A stretch of DNA of 64,000 nt, taken from Cyprinodon diabolis (Eukaryota > Chordata > Actinopteri > Cyprinodontiformes > Cyprinodontidae). Positions 48,827-60,839 of the stretch are shown here, one piece after another (within the stretch, counting starts at the first letter, position 1; every line of letters begins with the position of its first letter). Where the stretch lies: NCBI GenBank assembly GCA_030533445.1, contig CM060071.1, forward strand, positions 1,674,001 to 1,738,000, given 5' to 3'. The notes beneath the pieces are model-generated. The model saw only the letters and a program-made list of their open reading frames with translations, was not told the DNA's origin and searched no databases. Both the position numbers and the translations under genes were made by a program.

Positions 48827-48957
48827 AAATGTTTTAAATCTACAGTGTTCATTTTCAGCAACATTTAATGGTCAGATTGAAGCTACATGCACTGCTTACC
48901 CCCACCACAACCACCACTGCTCCCCCCCTGAATTATTACACACTGTAGCCTTAAAAT
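48827..48957. repeat. Possible short or decayed relative of the TTAA MITE
   Basis: Begins 'taaatctacagtgtt' and ends 'ttattacacactgtagccttaa', close to the termini of the MITE at 49163-49649, but with an unrelated, shorter interior. Confidence 0.45.
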
Positions 48958-49162
48958 GTATTTCTTTTTTTGGTTCTGTGTCATGTAAAAGGAAGTAACT
49001 TTGGGTTGTTTTTTGTTTTCCTCTTGGCAAATCAGAACACATTATTCAGTATAGTGTTTCTCAGGAACACTTTCACCCTATTCAGCCTCATTTAGTATGT
49101 CAGACACTCCAGACGACAGAACCCACTCCACCTGATATACAGAACACAGTTTGTGAAATTAA

Positions 49163-49649
49163 AGCTACAGTGTGTAATAATTACAGGGATATACAGTCAG
49201 AAATGTAATATATTATACATAACTATGTTATTTATCATCATCTACGAGCTCAGCCTCTTAACCTTAATATTTGCGTTGCCTTAGAATTCGTTATTTATAA
49301 TTACATAGGAGCGGGTCTCGCAGCCATGGAGGCAGACATCTTTGCGCTACGGCAGCGCAGAGCCAACAAACTAACGATTGCGACATCGCCCATTACGGGT
49401 ATATTTATTATCTTAAGTCTACATGAAATCTATACCCTACACAGACTAATGAAATACTATCTGTAAAACTATCTATGTAAACAAACCTCATCACTTGAGA
49501 AGGTAGGTGATGCGGACGTCGTGGAAGACATTTTGTCCAGTAACGCTCGCCGTACTGTTGGGGGGGAGAAGCGGTGGGGGGGAGATGTTCATGTTGCTGC
49601 GGTCTGCAGTTTGACCGCTAGATGTCGCTGAAAATTACACACTGTAGCT
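49163..49649. mobile_element. TTAA MITE (487 bp), copy 2
   Basis: TTAA at 49159-49162 and 49650-49653, with the same termini and body as 43677-44164. It differs mainly in a segment near 49395-49470 that replaces about 80 bp of the other copy. It lies between prkar1a and fam20a. Confidence 0.92.
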
Positions 49650-49653
49650 TTAA

Positions 49654-50690
49654 AGAGTCAGCTGTCTATTCAAGTAGTCAGGAGCTCCACAGGGGATGGT
49701 ACTCTGCCCATTCCTTTTTACTCTAAACCTCTAACTTCCAGTATTGGGCAATAGACAGAGACCTGTCTTCTGTCTAGGTTCACCAGAGATGGGCAATAAG
49801 CTGAGTATAGGGAGCTGGTGGGCCGCTTTGTTGCATGCTTTGGAAACAACCCTTGGATCTTCAGTGTGTATAAAACATCGAAGATGATGCAATGGGTCAA
49901 ACCTTATTATCATATAGCAGCATCGGAGCAAATAACTTAAAGAAACTGAGCAAGCTGACAAAGAAGGCCGACTGTTCTGGGAACTCCTTTAGAAGATGAT
50001 ATTGCAAAGAAGAATTCTTTTTAAAAGAAGAAGATTATGGAGAATCAAGAGCATCCTCTTCATCAGACTGTCATTCAACAACAAGGTGTCTTCAGTCAGT
50101 GGCTCCAGATCAGCTGTAAGACAGACCTCTACAGTGGATCCCTCCTGCCCACACAGCTATTATCTCAATTAAAAAAACTACTTAAAGAAACATATTACAG
50201 TTACATTGATATTTAACCTTCCTTCAGAATCGACAAAACAATTTTTGATTGAATTGGATTATTTCGTAAACTCAGTCATTGAATTAAGCAAGTAGATGTT
50301 TGAATTTTGTCACTTGTTTGTGTTATGAATTGTAAAATATGAAATACAAAGGTTTGAGGTGAGTTATTAAAATACGTTAAATTTTGCAATTTTTTGGCTA
50401 CACCCCTATCATAGAAGAAGGCTGATATATTTACATGTTATTGAATCGTTTGCCTCTTTAGTCAGAAAGCATGCTGGATCACATCTGAACAGCAGAGGGC
50501 ATCATTTCACTTCTCATGTCTTCCAAATCAGCCCATTGTTAAATCAGAACCAAAAAGAGAAATCAAACTATTTAAGAGATTTAAAATATACTTGAAAATA
50601 TAGCTTTGTAAACTGAAAACCGAACTAAACTATCTCTAAAGGGCAAAGGTTTGAGTTGGCCCTTCTAGGCACCGTTAGTCTTTATTTTTA
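49654..50690. other. Intergenic stretch, nothing recognised
   Basis: AT-rich sequence between the MITE and the SINE. Short open frames only, with no family resemblance. Confidence 0.45.
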
Positions 50691-50694
50691 TTTT

Positions 50695-50912
50695 ATTATC
50701 TTTTTAATGAATTGAACTTTGTTGATCTGACATTAGAGAAATGTACCTCTGCATTTAACCCATCCATTAGGGGAGCAGTGGGCTGCCATTGTGGGGCACC
50801 CAGGGAGGTAAAGGTTTTGCTTAGAGACCCATAGTGGCAGTCTGTGGGAGCGAGTTTCAAACTCACAACCTCAGGATTCCAAGCTGTATGCCCTAACAAC
50901 TAGGCCACTAAT
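50695..50912 (-). mobile_element. tRNA-type SINE, minus orientation
   Basis: Read on the minus strand it starts 'tagtggcctagttgttaggg' (A-box-like), has a degenerate B box in 'gagtttgaaactcgctccca', then 'gtctctaagcaaaacc' and 'ctgggtgccccacaatggca'. It is a diverged copy of the SINE at 24374. Confidence 0.75.
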
Positions 50913-52164
50913 TTTTTTTATTTTTTTAATTTTTTTGGACACATCACGAGAAAAAACCCCCACTAATTGTTCAAGACATAATCCTCCTCCTGTAAAGGTT
51001 TAGTGTTTGCTTTAGAGAGAGAAAGGATTTACACCTCCTACTGCTTTTTATTTACATGCTTCAACAACAATTGCTGCACATTTCATGAAGAGATGATCCC
51101 TTTAAGGATGCAGCCACTGAATATGGATTAAGGAATAGAAAGGAAGCCAAAAAATTAACTAACTAGGATAAAAGCTCTGAAAGTTCACTTGATCTAATTT
51201 TCATTGGGTTATCTGCCTGTTTGCAATTGTTACAGATTCTATTTCTTTGCCCCAGCCTGCCTTAAATGTTTTAAAGGCATTTAGCTGCTGATGAAACAGG
51301 ATTATAAGTCTGGAAAACAGGGTGGAGGAAATTTAAACGTCTGCTAAACTGCCCTTTCTCCCACTCATAGGTCCCCTCCCTTAATATTACTTGTTTTCTT
51401 TTTTTATTTAAAGTGAGAAACAGTTTCCAAAATGTGTCATTAGTTAAATTAAATTTATTTTAGAAGTAAAAACAAGCTGTATTTCCATGGTCCCACTGCA
51501 CATCATTCAAAACTTTACCAAAACACATCCACTGCAAGTCAGTGTAAGTCTTTTACTTCCATATATAAGAATGAAGAGCCCTGGCAACGATGAGAAACTC
51601 TTAAAAAACTAGCACTGAATTGCAGAAACAAAGATTTGCATCAAGAACTGGCTAAAAGAAATAAGAATATTTTTTTATATATTCATTAATCTGGAGTGTT
51701 AATTGCAGAGAGGTCTGTTATAATAACAATAAATCTACTCATCACATTTATATTTGGAGGCTTCTTTATTTTCTTTATGTCTCCTTCAGTTTAATAAAAG
51801 AAAATCTGGATTACAAAAAAACTCTACTCCGGTTCATCGGTTTCCCATCTCATATCGATGTGGTTACCTTTGGTTGTCGAAACATCTGGTTGTAGAGACT
51901 TGTTTCAAATGTATAAGGGATACCCAAAGTCTAGCAATGGCCAATCAAGCCAAACCTGTGTTTAGCAGTGCTTTCCACCAAACCTGTGGAGAGTTGTGAC
52001 CCATGGGTCATTGGGTTCACACTGGAGGGAACCCAATTCAAGACCCTGAAACCGAACTGGGAACATTACTGATGCACAGTTACAATTGCTGGTCTCAGTT
52101 CACTTGCAGTGTGATTGTACCAAAAACAGGAAGACAGAATGTGATGTAAGATCAGCTGATGTAG
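50913..52164. other. Intergenic stretch, nothing recognised
   Basis: AT-rich sequence with no ORF or transposon end that I can support. Confidence 0.45.
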
Positions 52165-52168
52165 TTAA

Positions 52169-52500
52169 AGGTATACTGTAGTGGAGGATGTTCTTTTTCC
52201 AGGTGGATTATTTAAATAGGTGGTCCTCCTAATTATTAATCATTCTGGTGATGTGTTTACGTAAGGCCGTCCTACGTGCTCTTCCCCATTTCCACTTACC
52301 AGTCTGACATAGTGGAAATATAAAAAAAAATCTTCTTTTGGAGAGTAAGCTTGTATGAGCGATGCAAAGGGCAACTTTGAAACATAGCGTGCACGAGGAG
52401 AAATGGGCTCGTGCACGCTCTTGCAAGGGTCTGCTCCCTCTTGGGAGCGGGCACAGGGTTGTCCATGTGCATTCGCATTCTTTTTTTAAGCTTTTTGCTT
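52169..52500 (+). repeat. MITE-like repeat with aggtatactgtagtggaggat terminus
   Basis: Starts at TTAA (52165-52168) followed by aggtatactgtagtggagga. The body shares 'gtttacgtaaggccgtccta' and 'aaatgggctcgtgcacgctc' with the copy at 63476-63793 (reverse orientation) and with 16930-17095. The right terminus was not identified. Confidence 0.65.
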
Positions 52501-52542
52501 AAAAAAGTTTTGCTGCATTGTAGGTTTTTGAAAGCTGAAATC

Positions 52543-52860
52543 TCAGTCTACAGTCCATCTCGGTTTTTCTTTCTTAACATAGATGGCTTCCTTCACGGCC
52601 CTCTCAAACCACCTATTTTCTTTGTTCGAAATGTGAACATTCTGGTCCTCAAAAGAATGTCCTCTGTCCATGAGATGTACCACAGGGGGTCCCTCCTCTG
52701 TGTTGGGCCATGCATCTGTGGAGAGGTTATTTGGTTTCTCCAACATAAAGATACATACACCACTCCTCTCATATTTGGTCTGGGGGTTTATCCTAGGATG
52801 CAGTAGTCTCTGTTTAAGGGTCTTGCTTGGTTTGGCTTGTCTGTGTAAAATCAAAAAATG
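52543..52860 (-). pseudogene. Penelope-like element remnant (GIY-YIG endonuclease region)
   Basis: The minus strand reads MDRGHSFEDQNVHISNKENR followed by WFERAVKEAIYVKKEKP. This H-SF-D-x-V-I-x-x-E-x-R-W-x-x-R-x-x-x-E-A-I-x-I block is characteristic of the C-terminal GIY-YIG endonuclease of vertebrate Penelope-like retroelements. The reverse transcriptase is absent and the frame is short. Confidence 0.7.
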
Positions 52861-53527
52861 ACAAATGAAGGAATGATGTTTCCTTCTTTAATTGCTCCCT
52901 GGACCAAACCAGCAGTATGAATATAGCCTTATTCTTCATTACTATGGGAATGACGTGTTCTCACATATTTGGATTTTGATTTAAATTGTAGGACAACTAG
53001 CTGTTTCACAACATGTAAACCCAAGGGAAACAGGAAGTGTTGATTTACTAATAAAAATGTTTTTTGATCAAATTATGGGAGCCAATTAAGGAAAGCTCTG
53101 ATTTTGTTGTCTTACACATTACAAGATTTTTTTTTTCAACATAGGGAACATTGTATTGATGAATGCACTCAAATAAAGCTGGATTTTTTAGCATTTGTCA
53201 ATGTGAACTACTGCTGCTCCAAAAACAATAATAAATCTATTCTTTTAAGTCTTTACACATATTTTTTAATATGGTGAGGTGTATATTACTTATGATGATG
53301 TACATCATCACAGTGGTTTTAGTTTGTTATTTTGCAGACCTTAAATTAAATAATAAAGAGGAAAAATGTAGATAAAAAGTGATTATATCCCTAAGATTCT
53401 GTCCTGCAGTGGTTTATCCTTCCTCCATGTTGTGAACAAGTTTTTAATGAAGATCTCCAAAGATCTTGTCCCTTTTGCTTGAATCTGATTGTGTAGCTTG
53501 TGTTAAACAAAAACAGCTTAATCCCAA
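52861..53527. other. 3' flank of fam20a
   Basis: AT-rich DNA downstream of the fam20a stop codon (minus strand), presumably with its 3' UTR. No clear poly(A) signal or repeat recognised. Confidence 0.45.
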
Positions 53528-56500
53528 CTACCTACTCTTTTTCCCTTCGGTGGCAGTCTGAGGAGTCACTGTGGGTTTAATAAAGTCTTTGGTGATGACC
53601 TCATTCTGACCTAGCCTCCTGATGCAGCGCTGGACCACTCTGAGGACCTTCTGTAACCTACGGTCCAGCGCTAAGAGGTGGGGCTCGGTCAGGACCGGCC
53701 TTAAAACATCCAACTCTAGGGACTCTCTCATCACATCGCTTAGCCTGAACTCTGATCGGGCCAAGAGCTGGAGTCTCAGCAATGTAGATTGCTTTATCCT
53801 GGAAATAAAAACAAAAATGTGTCTGGGAAAATCAAAGCCAACAAGAATGTGTTCATTTATTTGCTAAATCAGCAAACTTACATGCAGCACTGAGACAATG
53901 GAGCCAGGATGGACATCTCATCATGGGAATGCTTCCCAAACCTGGGCACAAAACATGGTACCAAATATATGAACGGTGTGGAGCAGCGCAGCATCATTCA
54001 ACATGAATATCAGAGCCAGCCCAAGGCAGGAGGGAGAACTTTATATTTACAATATTGAGCTTAAAAAATAAATTTATCAAGAATGTGTCTCCTTCCAGAT
54101 TGTTATCTACATGCTAAGAGCTTTAAGGATTAAAAAAACCTGTAAAGGAATAAAAAAAAAAAAAATGACATATATATAAGGCAGTTGTGGTTTGTGTATG
54201 AATAGTGCAATTGGAGAACCCTTACTTTTACACCCTTTATGTACATATAGGAATATATCTTTATTAGCAATTTAGTCCCAGTTTGAACAGTCTAAACATT
54301 CTGCTTTAGGGTTTATCAATCTTTTTTTGTGTGTGTTCACAGTTTCTGTGTCAGTGTGTACATGCCAGTCACATCTTTTTTTTTTATTATGATGTAGAAG
54401 CTCAACACCCTTCTCTAATCTCTAGTTACTAGCATGTTGCGATGGCTGACTGTAAGGTCATGACGCGGTCTGCTCATGCGCTCTTCGTTATCTGAGAACC
54501 ATGCCTGAACTGAACCGAGCTGAGCCCTACTGATGAACTGATACCAGTTTAGTTTAACTTTAACTTCCACCTCCTGGCTGTTGAAGAAAAATCCAGAGAA
54601 AAGCATTAACTTTGCATGTTTGAAAGAATGGGAAAAAGTTGTGGCTTATACTGTAATTTAAACAGTTGCATTAGGATACCTCAAGCTTAGACTGTACACA
54701 TCAATTAAGAGACACCAGATGGCAGAAGTTTACTGGGCTCAGACTTTTTTGGGATGATTGTGTCTCTAATATAGGGACACCCTGGCTGTGGAGACATATA
54801 TCCTGCTCATGGCAATGTTTTGAATAGACATTACATTAATTAACAACACAAATTTAATAATCAGTCCATGATGAGACTTTGGATTCAGACCCAAGTTGGG
54901 CTGGCCCTGAAATTGATCATCAGGAAGTTGCCTCACCCTCTTGCGTTGTCCAAGTGAAGAAGTAATCCTTCATCTCCAAACTTGGTAAATATTTCATAAT
55001 GGTGTCTGTCCATGTTACCTGATATGAAAAACATTTAGTTACAAAAAAAGAGAGAAACCTTAAGATAAGATAGCTTACCTATTAGAAAGTCAAAGATGGA
55101 CATATCTATAATGTTTAGGAGCCGGTTTCCAGAGTTATAAGGATATGCTTGTTTAACCGAATCACAGTAGAAAGGATTTAATTCCCACCTGAAAAGAAAA
55201 ACAATGCATAAGCAGAATCTTTATGGTAAAGAATTCCGGAAAAAAAAATCCAAAGTTTGGTGAGAGGTATTATTACTATTTCATTTTCCAGTAAATGAAA
55301 ACTTCACATTCTAATTAGTTTTGATTATCATAAATGAAAAAATCTATATATTTGCATGTGCAAGTAATAAACTTAAAAATGAACCCAAAAATGAAAATTC
55401 AGTCATATTTACTGCCTCTAAGACTTGAGAGGATGTAAATCAAAGTGTATTAAAGAGGTTAAGGGAGTAATTGGTTTAAGAGCCACCACACAAAGACATA
55501 TCCAGGCACATTTAATGTTGTACCCACTTGGAATGAAAGACTTAAGGCTTCTGCCATGGGCAAAGGAGAATGGTGTCAGAGTCTCAAGATTTAGCGGTGT
55601 GGTGCAGAATCCAAGGTCATTCAGGTGCGGTGTAAAGCTTTTAGAGTCGTGGATGAATTGGAAAGCCATGTTATCTGTGTTTTATCCAGAGATGGCAAAA
55701 GTACTCACTTTCTGTACTTGAGTAAAAGTACAGATACTTGTGTTAAAAAATACTCTGGTAAAAGTGGAAGTACTGATTAAACTTCTTTACTCAAGTAAAA
55801 GTAACAAAGTACAGGCTTGTAAATTTACTTAAAGTATAAAAGTAAAAGTAGAAACCACTTTTTTCATGCCGTTGCCTACATTTTAAATGGATGTCTGCCA
55901 ATAGGACTAGATCTCCGTTGTGTTCATTTTCAATCATCTCGTCGTCCATGCTACTATGCTAACGCCACCGCCACCAAGCTGCAGTGATTTGCCTCCAATG
56001 AATACCGCCGAATCTGTCGATTCATCTTGTAGTGGTGCGTCAAATGCAACGTAGATTCCCATCCAATTAGATTGAATTTAGTATTGATGATGTGAAAAAT
56101 AATAACGGTAACTCCATTCAAATGATTCAAAACTAAAGTAACGAGCCAATTTTTTAAAATGTAAGGAGTAGAAAGTACAGATATTTGTGTAAAAATGTAA
56201 CGAGTAGAAGTAAAAAGTCGTATTAAAGTACGGTATTAAAGTAAAGTAAAAATATCAGAAAAATCTAATTGAGTACAGTAACAAAGTATTTGTACTTCGT
56301 TACTTCCCATCTCTGGTTTTATCAAGTCTTAAGTCAGAACAGAAGTTTTAAAGCTCTGCTTATCTGAATACAAGCTTTTTGAAAATGATTAGGAGGCCTA
56401 TAAACTCCAGTCCACAGTGCATTAATACAGCAATTCATGCTGAGGAAGCCATGACCAAGTATACAGCGAATACAGCACAAATATGGACATCTTACTGTGG

Positions 56501-59467
56501 GCCAGTAGGACTGTTAAAAAAGTTTTTATTCTTGGTCTAATCTAGGTCCTAATTTTTTGAAAGTCAAATAATTCTTTTTATTTGCCATAAACCATGGTCA
56601 TAAAATCAATCTATAATTTGCTGTTAAAAACTCTCCCTCTAAATATTTGTTCAATTGCATGAATCTAATGACCTGAAATAAATTAAAGAAGGAACATTTG
56701 TTCTCCTAGCACCCCGAGTTTCAACCTATACTGTTTTAACATACAATTCAAATTTAGCTAAACATAAAATCCTTCTAAGTGCAGTTGCTGGATCCTTACT
56801 GCTCCCTCCCGGAGAAGGTGTAGGAGCGTTTCCAGGGGTTCGGGATGGAGATGCGTGGGGCGACGGTGAGGCCAGGCAGGTAGGCAGAAAGCGAGCCCTC
56901 CAGCAGGTCTGGGCTCCCGCACACGGCATATTCAGTCTTACATACGTACAGGCACTTGGAGAAGAAACATGTGTTGTTTGCTGTTGTAAAAGCAAAGAAG
57001 GAGTTCATTATGTCAGCTTTTTTGATCAACCCTCCTATTTTTTTTTTTTTGGTGCTAAAAATAAGCAGTCAGAAAAACAGATGGTCAAGAAAGATCCAAT
57101 TAAGGCAAAGTATTTTGCTGTTTGTTTATTATTAAAGATATTTTACAACTGTATTGTTTCATTGATGACAGAAACCTCACTCCAGCCAAAAAGCTGCACT
57201 CCAATTCGTTTATTTATTTTTTTTTTCCGTAGCACCAATTTACAACTAGTCAATTCAATCAAGCCCTACAGACAGACTGATTTAAACGTTTTCTATCTAA
57301 GGAAATCCAGCAGATTGCATCAAGTTACTGACATGCAGCTATTCCAGCATTGGAACATTTAAACAAAATAGTTTCATATTTGGGATTTTATACAGTGTTT
57401 TAAAAAAAAACATCATCTTCATTTGACTTATATATATAAACAAAGAAATTGTTTAATTGTTTTTTCGATTGTGATTGACTGCAAGACAGAGTACATTTAT
57501 GTAATATATGGAGAAGTTTTTTTTATATGATTCTTACAAATAAAAACCTTGAAATAGTTGCATGAATTTGTTCCATAGAACAGATGGGTTCTTTTCACCC
57601 ATCTGTTCTATCATCTTGACTTTCTAATAAATGAGCTATGCCCATTGGAGGAGAAGGAAAACTGCAGCCAGTGCCTGCATGCAGTCTGCTGGGTTTCCTT
57701 AGATATGCATTTTTCAGCAACTTGAATTAAAAACTTAACTTGAAATAAAAAAAAAAAAAAACAATTTTTGTAATATTATGTCACTGTCATGCTCTACTTT
57801 ATTTATATTCTTTTGTCACACAAAATCCTAATAAAATATGTTAACTGAAGTCTGTTGTAACAAAAATACCTGTTTGGATGATATGGTTGTAATTTTTTAC
57901 TTTCTTTTCTTTCAAAAACAACTTAAATCCATGTACAGCTGCTTTAGATATCAGCTGCCAGAACTCTGAAAAGGTTCAGAATGTGAGCTCACTCCACACT
58001 GATTTCAATCTCTCTGCATCGGCTTCCTGTCATTTTAGAGCAGATTTCAGGATGTTATTGCTGGTTCTTAATATTTATGCCCTTTATTCTCATCCTTCAT
58101 TCCCTAAAGACCCACGGACTTTTGGAAGGGGTCTACATAAAGAAAAAATGTTTTTCTGTCATTATCTTGGTGCTGATATATGGTGTGATTACTCATTTCA
58201 ATCACCTGCTTATCTCCACCCAGCTCTCATTACCGCTCATCTGATCCACCTGCTTCAGTCTCAATTTAACCAGCCTTCAGACCAGTCATCAGTGCTAGAT
58301 TATTATGAGCCTGTGGTGAGAGTTCTCTAGCGTATGTGTTTCTGATTGCCTGATCCTGACCCGTTCTGCCTCTGCGCCTTTGACCTGCCTCTTCTCATTC
58401 TAATCTATGCCTGACCTCTTCACACCCTGACTCCTGCTGGATCTCTGCCTGTCTGTGAACAGAACCTGGAACTGCTTCCCAACTCTGATCACCTGGCTCT
58501 GACTGCTGAGCTCCTCATCGACACTAGCTTTGGCTTCACCCTCTGTAATCTCCTACCTTCCATCGTCTGCTCGGTTCTGATCTCTTGCTTGTCCTCTGAC
58601 CTTCAAGACATCAGCTTCTGGGACTCTCTGTGTGGCACCCACCGCATGGTATGACAGCCGACCTGCTGGAATCAACCTCACCCTCTGGGCTCGAACTGAT
58701 GCAGTTCACTGCAGTTCCATTTCCCATAAACGCTTTGAGAAATCTAATCTTTGTCCACCTGGAATACTGGGTCCTTCTGTTCCGAGCCTTTCATGCTCTT
58801 AATATTGCAGAACTTTTTAAGGGTTTTTAAAAGTAAACCAAACAAATATGTGCTCAATCTTGTATTTAGTTGACTGCAAAGTACAAGTTCTTATTATTTA
58901 ATATTATATTTCTCTTTCAGTTTGTCTTTTATTATCAAATTATTTTTTATAATCTTATTAATATTCATTTATCAAAATCTTGGAACACTTAGCCAATCCA
59001 GCTGATTTTCTGAAATGGAACGAAGCTGATCGTGTTTTTATACCCACAAAAATTCCCACTTTTAAGATAAAGGAAATTGATCAATTTCTACTTGGAAAAA
59101 TGGACAGAGTTTCTTTTAAAGTCACCCTATGCTCAGTTTCTCTACGGATAGTCATATTGTAAGTGTAGTCTAGGATTTAGTACCAATAAAACAATGTTTT
59201 TGACAAACACCAGCTGACGCTTTTGGACAGCAGTTAAAACATTAACAATGAGACCACTTAAATCAAATATCGTTTTTTCTTCAGATTATAAAATTGTACG
59301 TCTGTGGCATGAGTGCTCTGTAAATGCCGAAATCCAAATGCCTATTGGTACCTGGTGAGGTGAAGAACACGGCTCGTAGGTCTTCGCTGTGGGCTACTTG
59401 CAGAACTTCTCCAGTTACATTCACTCGTCTGCCAGCCACTGGCGGAACCCTCCGGAAATCCAGGATC
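53528..59467 (-). CDS. fam20a: FAM20A, Golgi pseudokinase partner of FAM20C, 3' half
   Basis: FAM20A is a secretory-pathway pseudokinase that allosterically activates FAM20C, which phosphorylates secreted proteins; in mammals it is needed for enamel. Six exons join in phase: 59352-59467 ([20 protein letters not shown]), 56800-56980 ([20 protein letters not shown]), 55079-55188 ([20 protein letters not shown]), 54937-55018 ([18 protein letters not shown]), 53882-53941 ([19 protein letters not shown]) and 53528-53798 ([20 protein letters not shown] to the stop at 53528-53530). They encode about 272 aa, the C-terminal half of the family's ~540. The HLDNARGFG block (metal-binding Asp equivalent) is intact. 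The N-terminal exons were not seen in 59468-64000, so the 5' part lies beyond the window. FAM20C/B are less likely from sequence and neighbours. Intron 55189-56799 carries a hAT MITE. Confidence 0.93.
55687..56315. mobile_element. Non-autonomous hAT element (629 bp) with 8-bp TSD gttttatc
   Basis: Begins cagagatggcaaaagtac and ends gttacttcccatctctg, flanked by gttttatc at 55679-55686 and 56316-56323. Both ends are packed with 'aagta'/'tactt' repeats ('gtacttgagtaaaagtac', 'gagtacagtaacaaagtatt'), the subterminal arrays of this fish MITE type. No coding sequence. It lies in a fam20a intron. Confidence 0.92.
56981..59351 (-). other. fam20a intron with old repeat scraps
   Basis: At 57190-57360, 'gtttatttattttttttttc' to 'aaatccagcagattgcatca' is a piece of the L2-like LINE 3' end, minus orientation. 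A C/T-rich stretch (58190-58680) with many 'ctgacct'/'tctgcct' words may be an old LTR-type repeat, but I found no termini. A hairpin (tgttccatagaacagatggg / cccatctgttctatc) lies near 57570-57612. The rest is unassigned. Confidence 0.45.
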
Positions 59468-60435
59468 CTGTAAATAGGAGGTAGTTTTACAAAAAAATAC
59501 GATTTACATAAAATGCCTTGCAAAAGTATTCTTTTTCCAAATTTGTTAACTTGCAACAAAAAACTGATGTATGATACTGACAGATTTTATGCAACCTGAA
59601 CAGGGTTTAGATTTAGTTGTTTTAGACTTAGTTGTTTTAGACATTCTTTAGACATTACTAGTCACCTACCTGTGTGATCTTTATTCTCATTATGAAACAT
59701 TTATAAACATTAATCAACATGTGGGATAGTTTCTAATTTTTTATTATTACATCATAACAATAAATTTAACACCTCACAGAACAACTTATGGTCCTGAATT
59801 GGGGGGCGTAAGACAGAACTACAAACTACCATTGCTTTTATAGTCTCCTTGTCCCTCATTATGGGTGGATAGACAAGGAGACTATAAAACCGATGGTAGC
59901 TCAAAAAGTTCTGCAGAGATCTACAGCTCATGTGAGGAAATGTGTTGACAGGTCAGCTATTGGTCTTACACTCCAAGGGCCTGTTCAATAATAATATAAT
60001 TAAATAACTTGCAATTAGCAGACATACTTTGACCAAGCAACAGAGATTGCCTGTGCAATGAATTACATTTCCAAAACTTAGGACTTTTCTATTTAGGTGA
60101 GGAAATTGCATGTGGGACTTTGGGAATGGGTGCAAGAGAAAAGAAGAAGTTTTAAGCCTTAATATTTACAATTAATTAGAATATACCAGTGGTAAAAGTA
60201 AAGAAAATTACTTATACTGTACTTTACATATAAATATCCCAAAGTGTTACAAACAAAATTTGAAAAAATACCTAAAACCTGTCTATGTCTCTGAAAGGGG
60301 GGGCGTTAAAGGGAATCGTTGGCCTGGCTGAACAGCAAGGTGTTCTGTTCCCCTGTAAATGGGAGGGGGTTGCGATGATATTGGGAGAAAATCAACTCAA
60401 TCGCTGAATTGTATATATATAAAAAAACTGTTTTC
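59468..60435 (-). other. fam20a intron, nothing recognised
   Basis: AT-rich. An imperfect inverted repeat near 59830-59900 ('ctttttatagtctccttgtc'-like arms) is the only structure noticed. No further fam20a exon was seen. Confidence 0.4.
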
Positions 60436-60716
60436 TCACCCCTCGTGGGGTGGTATGTGTCATCCTCAAGCTCGAATCCTCTACCAGAGGCCTGGGAGTT
60501 TGAGGGTTCTGCGCAGTATCTTAGCTGTTCCTAGGACTGCGCTCTTCTGGACAGAGACCTCTGATGTTTTACCTGGAATCTGCTGTAGTTACTCTCCCAG
60601 TTTGGGGGTCACAGCCCCCAGTGCTCCAATTACCACTGGCACCACTGCTGCTCTTACTTTCCACATCTTTTCTAGCTCCTCTTTCAGCCCTTGATATATC
60701 TCAAGCTTCTGATGAA
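60436..60716 (-). mobile_element. 5'-truncated R4/Dong-like LINE tail
   Basis: The minus strand translates as KLEIYQGLKEELEKMWKVRA, then VVPVVIGALGAVTPKLGE, an in-frame stop, then LQQIPGKTSEVSVQKSAVLG and TAKILRRTLKLPGLW before the final stop. I recognise this as the C-terminal end of R2/R4-group (Dong/Rex6-like) LINEs that use a restriction-like endonuclease. It abuts a (TA)n tract (60726-60769), which may be its target. It lies in fam20a upstream sequence. Confidence 0.65.
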
Positions 60717-60725
60717 ATGCTACTC

Positions 60726-60733
60726 ATATATAT

Positions 60734-60769
<36 letters not shown>
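60726..60769. repeat. (TA)n microsatellite
   Basis: Alternating AT with one G interruption, next to the R4-like LINE tail. Confidence 0.95.
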
Positions 60770-60770
<1 letters not shown>

Positions 60771-60839
60771 GTAAATATTATTCTTATCCATAACTATTTC
60801 GAACATACTCTTTCGATTGTGGCTTTTTGAACTTCAAAG

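Noticed and set aside
57980..58330. 115-codon ORF with '[15 protein letters not shown]', considered as an L2 RT piece.
   Set aside because: Only a weak resemblance to 'LHWLPV..RADFK' in another frame; not enough to call.
58150..58830. C/T-rich stretch with 'ctgacc' words, considered as another LTR or a coding exon.
   Set aside because: No TG...CA termini, no duplication and no protein resemblance; left as unassigned.
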